A stretch of DNA of 64,000 bases from Motilimonas eburnea (lineage in GTDB: Bacteria; Pseudomonadota; Gammaproteobacteria; Enterobacterales; CBDFNC01): contig NZ_JAIMJB010000007.1 of assembly GCF_021295345.1 (NCBI RefSeq), positions 1 to 64,000 on the forward strand, read 5' to 3'. Positions within the stretch are counted from its first letter, which is position 1; the number at the start of each line of letters is the position of its first letter. Positions 1 through 5,112 of this stretch are shown here, piece after piece. The translations under genes and the position numbers were made by a program. The notes beneath the pieces are model-generated. The model was not told where the DNA came from. It saw only the letters and a list, made by a program, of their open reading frames with translations, and made no database searches.

Positions 1-146
1 CTGAAAATACAGTTAGTTCAATTTAATATATGATTTTCTAGGAAAAGGAAAAATAAGCTCATAAAACGCCCATAGTGCATAAATTATCAGCAATTAGACC
101 TTACTAATAATGTTAGATCTCGCCCTGTCGCAAGGGGCCAGCATTT
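1..146. other. Left-edge AT-rich noncoding stretch, cassette array
   Basis: No convincing gene is visible. A GTTAGAT heptamer at 112-118 fits the integron core-site consensus GTTRRRY and nearly complements the ACCTAAC box after the next small gene. It could therefore be the left boundary of that gene's cassette. An AAGGGG ribosome-binding site lies at about 132-137, ahead of the ATG at 147. The hairpin half expected to the left of 112 is not clear. Confidence 0.4.
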
Positions 147-326
147 ATGGCAATTAAGACTTGGGCAATCAACTCAGATCAATCTGCAGATATGCTTAAA
201 GTAATTGGCAGGCAAATTGGTTTTGAAGCTAACGGAAAAATTGAAGTCTATAAAACAGAACCAGAGGAACCACCAAAAGAAAATCCTTTTGGTTATGGTA
301 TAAACTTTACGCCGTATGATGAGTAG
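147..326 (+). CDS. Small cassette protein of 59 aa, unknown function
   Basis: An open frame from ATG 147 to TAG 324-326 encodes a 59-residue acidic soluble protein. It starts MAIKTWAINSDQ and ends GYGINFTPYDE, with a proline/glutamate-rich stretch (TEPEEPPKENP) near residues 38-47. An AAGGGG ribosome-binding site sits 9 nt before the ATG. There is no signal peptide or membrane segment and I do not recognise the family. The frame fits neatly between a GTTAGAT box upstream and an ACCTAAC box downstream, as expected for a gene in an integron cassette. It is probably a real gene given the ribosome-binding site, placement and protein-like composition. Confidence 0.6.
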   Translation: MAIKTWAINSDQSADMLKVIGRQIGFEANGKIEVYKTEPEEPPKENPFGYGINFTPYDE

Positions 327-334
327 TCAAAGAA

Positions 335-370
335 ACCTAACAAGTGCATCTTGCAAGGACTTGGGTAAAT
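335..370 (+). repeat. Short or degenerate attC-like site
   Basis: ACCTAAC at 335-341 matches the RYYYAAC box that opens an integron attC. It is followed by a small hairpin, CAAGT (341-345) with ACTTG (359-363), and a GGTAAAT heptamer at 364-370 that resembles a mutated GTTRRRY core. The site is much shorter than a typical 57-140 bp attC, so it is probably a decayed or minimal site. Confidence 0.4.
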
Positions 371-374
371 CTGA

Positions 375-785
375 ATGAACCAGAATCTAAGTAAAATAAT
401 TAGTGATTTTCAAGGTAAAGTTAAAATAGCTAATGAGCTATTGAAAACCCACTTGAATACAGATGAACCTCATAACTGGGGGCCTCCAATTAAGCAAGTC
501 GGTATGTTGGATGGTAAGTTAAAATACTTTTTTCATGGAATAGGGTGCGCTGTAAATATCACTGAAACTGAAGTTGTCGACTTCGACTACGGTTCGAATG
601 GTAGAATCGATGGGTTCGATTATTGGAGGTTATGGTCATTTGTTGATGATCGAAAAAACACTTACCCATCAATAACTTCTGAAGATATAAAAAGATGGTT
701 GGCAGAAGCGTTAGAAGCTGGGGAAATAGAAAGGCCAGCTACAGAGAAAGATGGAAGCTTATTTTATTTCAGTACAAACACATAA
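375..785 (+). CDS. Cassette protein, DUF6896-like, unknown function
   Basis: This 136-aa soluble protein has no signal peptide. The central block FFHGIGCAVNITETEVVDFDYG (about residues 51-72, listed here only to its key parts HGIGC and DFDYG) followed by GRIDGFDYWRLW (76-87) resembles, from memory, the uncharacterised DUF6896 family. The C-terminus is helical (SEDIKRWLAEALEAGEIE). No function is known. The ATG at 375 gives the full conserved core, although the AAGGAC upstream is rather far away (13 nt). The gene is the only one in its interval, and an attC-like hairpin begins at its stop codon, which is typical of a mobile cassette. Family assignment is moderate and no activity is inferred. 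Confidence 0.7.
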   Translation: MNQNLSKIISDFQGKVKIANELLKTHLNTDEPHNWGPPIKQVGMLDGKLKYFFHGIGCAVNITETEVVDFDYGSNGRIDGFDYWRLWSFVDDRKNTYPSITSEDIKRWLAEALEAGEIERPATEKDGSLFYFSTNT

Positions 786-835
786 TTGATAGCGAAAGAT
801 ATTTTGTGGAGATTCGCTAGAATTGGGCGTTATGC
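779..835 (+). repeat. attC recombination site (integron cassette end)
   Basis: An imperfect inverted repeat starts at the stop codon of the previous gene: AATTGATAGCGAA (784-796) pairs with TTCGCTAGAATT (813-824) around a 16-nt loop. It is followed by GGGC and the core heptamer GTTATGC (829-835). A degenerate ACATAAT-type box opens the site. Length (about 57 bp) and layout fit attC. The core GTTATGC is the exact complement of GCATAAC at the end of the next cassette, as cassette circularisation predicts. Confidence 0.7.
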
Positions 836-867
836 GGCAATAGAAAAATTATGTTCGGAAGTAATAG

Positions 868-1320
868 ATGAGTAGTGTAAAGCAAATCCCTGAGAAAATT
901 CGGAAGTTGTACGAAATAGTAAATGAGCTGGAGGCAATGTTCCCTGGTCGTCATTTCACACCTGATGGTCATTTAGTTGGAAGCATAGGCGAGGTGTTAG
1001 CTGAGTATCATTATGGATTAGAGTTATTTCCTGCATCTGTTGAAACACATGACGGCAAAAGCCCTTGTGGTAAATTAGTACAAGTAAAAGCAACTCAAAG
1101 TAAATTAATTGGATTACGTTCGGAGCCTGAGCACCTGCTAGTCTTAAAAATTTTACCATCTGGTTCAAGTGAAACAATTTACAATGGTCCGGGCAAACTC
1201 GCTTGGGACAATGCGGGTAAAATGCAGAAAAATGGGCAGAGATCTTTGTCTGTGAGTAAGATGCAAAAGTTAATGCTGGAAATTGGGACACAAAATCGAC
1301 TTCCAGTAATTGTCGCATAA
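868..1320 (+). CDS. Cassette protein, DUF6998-like, possible PD-(D/E)XK fold
   Basis: This is a 150-aa soluble protein. After an N-terminal helix (residues 8-24) it has RHFTPDGHLVGSIGEVLAEY (about 28-47), then HDGKSPCGKLVQVKATQS (about 60-77). The spacing of E (in GEVLAE), D (in HDGK) and QVK recalls the catalytic layout of PD-(D/E)XK nuclease-like folds. The sequence resembles DUF6998 as I remember it. Nuclease activity is an inference only and no partner gene is adjacent. ATG 868 has GGAAG about 8 nt upstream. The stop codon overlaps the GCATAAC box of the following, collapsed attC. Confidence 0.7.
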   Translation: MSSVKQIPEKIRKLYEIVNELEAMFPGRHFTPDGHLVGSIGEVLAEYHYGLELFPASVETHDGKSPCGKLVQVKATQSKLIGLRSEPEHLLVLKILPSGSSETIYNGPGKLAWDNAGKMQKNGQRSLSVSKMQKLMLEIGTQNRLPVIVA

Positions 1321-1333
1321 CAAGGCGTTAAGC
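1315..1333 (+). repeat. Collapsed attC: both core boxes, no stem
   Basis: GCATAAC (1315-1321) and GTTAAGC (1327-1333) are separated by only AAGGC. GCATAAC complements the GTTATGC that opened this cassette, and GTTAAGC complements the GCTTAAC that closes the next one. Both outer boxes of an attC are therefore present, but the internal hairpin that an integrase would fold and recognise is missing. Confidence 0.6.
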
Positions 1334-1335
1334 GT

Positions 1336-1665
1336 ATGAGTGAACATCACATTTTACCGTTAGAATTAGTCGTACTCACTTCCGTCTGGTATTTGCCGCC
1401 ATTAGTACTCGCGTCACTTGGCCAGATATACGTGCTTCGTCATGCCGGTGTATGGATCAGCTCTCGCTCTTCTTGTATTTTGGCTGTTTTAATAACGTAT
1501 GGTTTATCACCAGTCATAGGTTACCTTGTATTACCCTTACCTATTCCAAGGTGGCTAGGTGCAAGTGATAATATGCTATTTCTACCAATGGCATTCATTA
1601 TCGTTGCTCTGGTGGCATTAATAACTACTTATGGCGCCGTAACATATGCGCGTAAAATCGCTTAA
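1336..1665 (+). CDS. Small cassette-encoded membrane protein, unknown
   Basis: This is a 109-aa hydrophobic protein with three probable transmembrane helices, near residues 10-32 (LVVLTSVWYLPPLVLASLG), 45-67 (SCILAVLITYGLSPVIGYLVLP) and 80-103 (MLFLPMAFIIVALVALITTYG). It ends in a short basic tail (YARKIA). No family is recognised. The ATG at 1336 follows AAGGCG and the GTTAAGC core box directly, so the gene starts almost at the cassette junction. Its stop codon lies inside the GCTTAAC box of the next attC. The complementary core boxes at both ends support a single-gene cassette. Confidence 0.65.
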   Translation: MSEHHILPLELVVLTSVWYLPPLVLASLGQIYVLRHAGVWISSRSSCILAVLITYGLSPVIGYLVLPLPIPRWLGASDNMLFLPMAFIIVALVALITTYGAVTYARKIA

Positions 1666-1765
1666 CAAGTGCAAGTACAGGAGCGCTTTAAGCTGTCTTT
1701 GTTTTTGCGAAGGGGCTGCAAAAACGCAGCCATCTAAAATCGTTCTGTATCGCAGGCGTAATACG
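1660..1765 (+). repeat. Probable attC, about 105 bp, degenerate right core
   Basis: The site opens with GCTTAAC (1660-1666), which complements the GTTAAGC at the start of the same cassette. Inside are GTTTTTGC/GCAAAAAC (around 1701-1726), GGCTGC/GCAGCC (1714-1731) and a weaker GTACAG/CTGTAT outer pair. It closes near GGCGTAATAC (about 1755-1763), which lacks one T of the usual GCGTTR core. The left box is firm and the right end uncertain. Confidence 0.5.
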
Positions 1766-1778
1766 TCTAGGAGAATAT

Positions 1779-2168
1779 GTGACTGCAGTTCAAATCGCTA
1801 GATTCATAATTACCTTTGCGTGGTTATATCATGGTCTAGCTCCAAAGCTAATACAGATAGCACCGCTTGAACAATTGATGTCAGGAAGTATCGGTTTTGG
1901 AAATGAGCTAACTTACACATTTATTAAAATGGCGGGAATTTCAGAGGTTATTTGGGGAGTAATATTTTTCTTTTTTTACAAAGTTAGAGTTGTATTACTA
2001 TTAAATATTATTGCTTTGGTTGGCTTGCTTTTAGCGGTTGCAGCGTTGCAACCTCAACTATTAATCGAGGCGTTCAACCCTGTAACAACAAATATTCCGC
2101 TGATAGCTTTTACGGTCATTATTCTGTCTAGTAACAGTAATAGTGAGCAACCTATAACTAAGCCTTAA
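1779..2168 (+). CDS. DoxX-like small membrane protein, cassette gene
   Basis: This is a 129-aa integral membrane protein with four predicted helices. The N-terminal motif ARFIITFAWLYHGLAPKL (residues 6-23) and the following LEQLMSG resemble the DoxX-like family (PF13781 type), whose biochemical role is not settled. A GTG at 1779 is used. The upstream AGGAG (about 1769-1773) is a good ribosome-binding site and fixes this start. Charged residues are confined to a short loop (FYKVRV) and the C-terminal tail (SNSEQPITKP). It sits alone between two attC-like sites, so it is probably a cassette gene. What it does for the cell cannot be told from sequence. Confidence 0.65.
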   Translation: MTAVQIARFIITFAWLYHGLAPKLIQIAPLEQLMSGSIGFGNELTYTFIKMAGISEVIWGVIFFFFYKVRVVLLLNIIALVGLLLAVAALQPQLLIEAFNPVTTNIPLIAFTVIILSSNSNSEQPITKP

Positions 2169-2250
2169 AGTCGGATTCGTAACAGTTGGCTCGGTTCCGC
2201 TTCGCTACACATTTTAGCCAACAATTACTCATCGCTTAAGGCGGCGTAAG
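2162..2250 (+). repeat. attC site with VCR-like internal arms
   Basis: Outer arms GCCTTAA (2162-2168) and TTAAGGC (2236-2242) pair. Inner arms AACAGTTGGCT (2181-2191) and AGCCAACAATT (2216-2226) pair around a GGTTCCGCTTCGCTACAC segment. This inner pattern is characteristic, as I remember it, of attC sites in Vibrio-type chromosomal integrons. GGCGTAAG follows at 2243-2250 and again lacks one T of the canonical GCGTTA core. It is the best attC in the window. Confidence 0.75.
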
Positions 2251-2266
2251 ATTCACAGGGTGTAAA

Positions 2267-2677
2267 ATGAAACGACTAGCATGCCCAGCCTGCGGTAGTA
2301 ACGACATAGCAACCTTTCTTTACGGTATGCCAATGTATACTCCAGAGCTAGATAGAGAATTGGAGCAAGGTACTGTGATTCTTGGTGGGTGTGAAATAAC
2401 CCCTGATAACCCTCGGTGGTGCTGTAATTCTTGCAACCATCTATGGGGGGAGACCCTTTTTTCGTTAAGCCTTAAAGAAGCTGAGAAAAAAGAGCGTGAG
2501 AAAATGAAGGCGGCAGAAGAAAGAGGGGTATTAGAAGTCGCTACCAACTCGAATAACAATGTCGTTACCTGCCCAGTGTGCGAAACCAAGTTTAAGTATA
2601 CTTCTAAACGTTCTTTTAAAAGCGGCAGACACATAACTTGCAAAACACGGCTGAAGATTGTTAAACGTGATGAGTAA
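2267..2677 (+). CDS. Double zinc-ribbon protein, unknown function
   Basis: This is a 136-aa soluble protein with paired cysteines at both ends. CPACGS (residues 6-11) and CCNSCNHLWG (51-60) form an N-terminal zinc ribbon. CPVCETKFKY (102-111) and a further cysteine in HITCKT form a second, less regular one. A charged helix (KEAEKKEREKMKAAEERG) links them. It may bind zinc and nucleic acid or act in protein contacts, but no specific function is claimed. ATG 2267 has an AGGGTG ribosome-binding site. It follows a clear attC directly, but no good attC follows it before the next gene at 2717. Confidence 0.65.
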   Translation: MKRLACPACGSNDIATFLYGMPMYTPELDRELEQGTVILGGCEITPDNPRWCCNSCNHLWGETLFSLSLKEAEKKEREKMKAAEERGVLEVATNSNNNVVTCPVCETKFKYTSKRSFKSGRHITCKTRLKIVKRDE

Positions 2678-2716
2678 ATCTAGCAATCCTAGGTCGCAAC
2701 GCCAACAAGGTGAATA

Positions 2717-3700
2717 ATGGAATTTATCTATCAACAAAACAATAAAATGGTACTTGAAGCGGCTGGTAGAGATGCAGCCAATACCGGCAGTGCCCAGTCT
2801 TTATCCATTGCAGAGGCCAAACAGTGCAATCAACTTGTATCTGAGGTCTTGAACAACCCAAGTGACTGCCAAGCGCTCATAGACCAACAACCTTTTAAAT
2901 TACGACTTTGCATTTTAAATCAGCTTGCCATTTTACTTGATCCTAGGATAGATCCCCTAAAGCCCAAGATGGCGAGGATACAAGCTGGAGACTATCAATT
3001 AGGCTTAGACCTGAATGATTTAGACACAGAAATGCAAGAAATGGAGAAAATTGGTATTGGCAAATCATGGATAGAAAAAGAAACGCCAAGATTTAGTTGT
3101 AAACTGTCAGCATTCGCCATTGGTCAGTATCTAGTGACCAATATTGAATATCTTCACTTCATTAATGACAACCCAGATGCAGAGATCCCCTCGAGTTGGC
3201 AAAATGGTAGCTTTCCACAATCGCGAAGCAACCACCCTGTTTATAGCATTAGTAAATCGACAGCTAACCAATATTGTGACTGGTTGAGTCAAAAGACAGG
3301 ACGTAGATTTAGTTTGCCAAGTGAAGTCCAATGGGAAGTCGCTACAGGCAATGAGCAGTACCAGCAATTTATCTGGGGTGATAAATTTAATAAAGAGTTT
3401 TGTAACTCATTGGAATTAGGGCTAATAACCACTACCCCCGTGGGTTGCTTTAAAGAGTCTAGATCTTGTTATGGCGTCTATGACCTAGCAGGTAATGTCG
3501 AAGAGTGGACCAGCTCTTTATATGAACCTTATCCCGGTGGTGTGTTTATCGAAGATGGTTTTAGCCAAGCTGATCCAAAACACCCTATCACTAGAGGTGG
3601 AGGCTTCAATGGTCACTTCGATTTAACCCGTTGTACCCGAAGGCATTCTCTAGGCCCAATTACCCCATTAGGCTTTCGACTATGTGAATCATTTGATTAA
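2717..3700 (+). CDS. FGE-sulfatase/SUMF1-fold protein, non-FGE
   Basis: This is a 327-aa protein. A helical N-terminal region (residues 1-90) is followed by a formylglycine-generating-enzyme-fold domain from MARIQAGDYQLG (about 95) to the end. Signature blocks are RFSLPSEVQWEVATG, YDLAGNVEEWTSS, ITRGGGFNG and PLGFRLCES. The family contains sulfatase-modifying, ergothioneine and pyoverdine enzymes as well as kinases' effector modules. The two active-site cysteines of true formylglycine-generating enzymes, which follow the GG motif, are not seen (RGGGFNGHFDLTRC), so sulfatase maturation is unlikely. ATG 2717 has AAGGTG 5-6 nt upstream. There is no signal peptide. It is larger than usual for a cassette gene. 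Confidence 0.75.
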   Translation: MEFIYQQNNKMVLEAAGRDAANTGSAQSLSIAEAKQCNQLVSEVLNNPSDCQALIDQQPFKLRLCILNQLAILLDPRIDPLKPKMARIQAGDYQLGLDLNDLDTEMQEMEKIGIGKSWIEKETPRFSCKLSAFAIGQYLVTNIEYLHFINDNPDAEIPSSWQNGSFPQSRSNHPVYSISKSTANQYCDWLSQKTGRRFSLPSEVQWEVATGNEQYQQFIWGDKFNKEFCNSLELGLITTTPVGCFKESRSCYGVYDLAGNVEEWTSSLYEPYPGGVFIEDGFSQADPKHPITRGGGFNGHFDLTRCTRRHSLGPITPLGFRLCESFD

Positions 3701-3737
3701 GGGTAATTCTTTTGAAAATCAATGATTTGTGCCTTAC

Positions 3738-3777
3738 AGCGTAAAATAAAATGAATATTTTAATGAGTGTTTACGCT
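3738..3777 (+). repeat. Hairpin after FGE-fold gene
   Basis: AGCGTAAA (3738-3745) pairs perfectly with TTTACGCT (3770-3777), with a smaller AAAAT/ATTTT pair inside. It could be a weak terminator for the upstream gene or the remnant of a cassette hairpin. There is no T-tract and no clear GTTRRRY box next to it, so neither reading is secure. Confidence 0.35.
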
Positions 3778-3883
3778 TTAACTTGGCTATATGTCTGAGC
3801 ATAAATTGCTTTTTGACATTTGCCTTAGCCGTGGTTCGATGGCTTATTAATAACGTTGGCTTAAACAATGTTAGGAGTCTTAT

Positions 3884-4282
3884 ATGAGTTGGACCGTAGT
3901 TAAAGAACAGAAAAGATCTTTTGCTGATGAATCATATTTTCTCAAGGCCGTTTGTAGTTGCGCTCAAGGTGAGCTGGTATTAAAAATTGGCTGGGCACAA
4001 ATTATGTATGCTTTGACGGTGGAGCTTATCCCTTTAAAAGGCGATACCGAATTGGTATACGGCAGTATGATATTTTCTGAAGATCGAGTTGAAATCTATG
4101 GTCACAAGCTAATGAGAATTACCACAGAATCGACTCTTTCAAAACTAAGAAGAATCGATAGTATGCAAAAAGATGGAGTTATGAATTACTACCTTGGTGA
4201 ACTGCATGGTGTTTCGTTTAAATCTGATTTACCAAGTAAACCAATGCCTAACAATCACAGGGGACTAATAAATTTACGATGA
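3884..4282 (+). CDS. Hypothetical protein of 132 aa, unknown
   Basis: This is a soluble protein with no signal peptide. The first 100 residues look like a mixed beta-rich domain (ELVLKIGWAQIMYALTVEL; DTELVYGSMIFSEDRVEIYG), followed by a lysine/arginine-rich segment (TLSKLRRIDSMQKDG) and a proline-containing tail. Two cysteines occur as CSC at residues 24-26. No family is recognised. ATG 3884 is supported by an AGGAG 7-8 nt upstream. Its stop overlaps the next start (ATGA arrangement), so it is translationally coupled to the zinc-ribbon gene that follows. This two-gene coupling is unlike the one-gene cassettes to the left. Confidence 0.6.
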   Translation: MSWTVVKEQKRSFADESYFLKAVCSCAQGELVLKIGWAQIMYALTVELIPLKGDTELVYGSMIFSEDRVEIYGHKLMRITTESTLSKLRRIDSMQKDGVMNYYLGELHGVSFKSDLPSKPMPNNHRGLINLR

Positions 4283-4494
4283 ACCCTGTGAAAGAAACTA
4301 AAGAATGTAGTGAGTGCGGCAGCTTGTATTTTTCAAGTTCATCGCAGATGTCACATATGTGCCCTGAATGCTCGCATCACTTATACGGCTATGAGAATTG
4401 CCAACATGAATTCAGCAGCAGCCATTGCATAAAGTGTGGATGGGATGGCTCAGTATCGCCATATATAAAATCCCTAAAAAAGCTGCCCCATTAA
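4279..4494 (+). CDS. Small zinc-ribbon protein (71 aa)
   Basis: This is a 71-residue protein with three CxxC pairs: CSECGSLYF (residues 10-18), CPECSHHLYG (28-37) and CIKCGWDG (50-57), plus CQHEF between them. It should bind one or two zinc ions. The start ATG lies inside the last codons of the upstream gene, so the two are co-translated and their products may act together. There is no membrane segment and no recognised family. The size and cysteine spacing argue that it is real despite being short. Confidence 0.6.
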   Translation: MNPVKETKECSECGSLYFSSSSQMSHMCPECSHHLYGYENCQHEFSSSHCIKCGWDGSVSPYIKSLKKLPH

Positions 4495-4590
4495 CAACAA
4501 GATTCAACACACTGAAAAATCGGTGAATTCAGGACCGATTAAACGAAAAATCAAAGTCTACACAATGCGTTTTTCGCAGTGAGAGATAGG

Positions 4591-4992
4591 GTGTCAAAAG
4601 TAGTACTAAAGGGGTTCATCGTCATGCCTAAAGAGGATCTTCCAGCAGTAAAAAAAGAACTGACCAATCAAAAGGAAATCTGTCGCAAATTTAACGCCGA
4701 GTTTGCGCCTTGCAGTGAAACCGATAAGCTTGGTCTTGCTGTGGAGACCTTAGGTCAATTGCCAATCAATGGCTTGCGTCTTGTAGCCGAAAACGGCACC
4801 TCTGGCTGGTATATCTGGTGCGGTGAAACAATGGGTCAAGAAGCTGATTTTTTCAAGCCACTGCATGTAAGCCATATAAACAAATACTTACCTGAAATTG
4901 AGCCATATTTAGCATTGCCTACGGGCTACCGATTCTTAGTGGCTGATGATTATGAGGATGTGTGGTATGACGCCTTGCTCACTAAGGATTGA
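4591..4992 (+). CDS. Imm33-like protein with ABM-like N-terminal leader
   Basis: The 133-aa product has two parts. Residues about 25-133 (KEICRKFNAEF, GWYIWCGE, ADFFKPLHVSHI, LPTGYRFLVADDYEDVWYD) resemble Imm33/DUF2185-type immunity proteins as I remember them. The first about 24 residues (KVVLKGFIVMPKEDL, AVKKEL) instead look like the first strand and helix of an antibiotic-biosynthesis-monooxygenase (ABM) domain. The start is uncertain: GTG 4591 gives the whole ABM-like segment, GTG 4579 is four codons longer, and ATG 4624 has the best ribosome-binding site (AAGGGG, 9 nt upstream). No toxin gene is adjacent. It converges on tilS. Confidence 0.55.
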   Translation: MSKVVLKGFIVMPKEDLPAVKKELTNQKEICRKFNAEFAPCSETDKLGLAVETLGQLPINGLRLVAENGTSGWYIWCGETMGQEADFFKPLHVSHINKYLPEIEPYLALPTGYRFLVADDYEDVWYDALLTKD

Positions 4993-5028
4993 TAACCGCA
5001 TGGCTCAATAAGATTTCAGCGCGCTATT

Positions 5029-5052
5029 TCGCGGAATAAATTCCGCTCCCAC
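5029..5052. repeat. REP-like palindromic element
   Basis: GCGGAAT (5031-5037) and ATTCCGC (5040-5046) form a tight hairpin. Read on the minus strand it is GTGGGAGCGGAATTTATTCCGCG, which matches the widespread gammaproteobacterial REP pattern (GTGGGAGCGG, short loop, CCGCG). A second small palindrome, TCCCAC/GTGGGA, follows at 5047-5059. It lies between the convergent 4591-4992 gene and tilS, a usual place for REP sequences. Confidence 0.6.
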
Positions 5053-5112
5053 AGTGGGAAATCTAACTGTGTAGCTTGATAGGCAAACAGGCTGCTAGTT
5101 GCGGGAATATCA

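Noticed and set aside
4518-4540. AATCGGT/ACCGATT hairpin between the zinc-ribbon gene and the Imm33-like gene as attC
   Set aside because: The 7-bp stem is real but no complementary core boxes surround it; it may be a weak terminator.
1-5000. Prophage or integrative element as the source of the accessory genes
   Set aside because: No phage structural genes, integrase, tRNA target or direct repeats are visible; attC-like sites explain the first part better.
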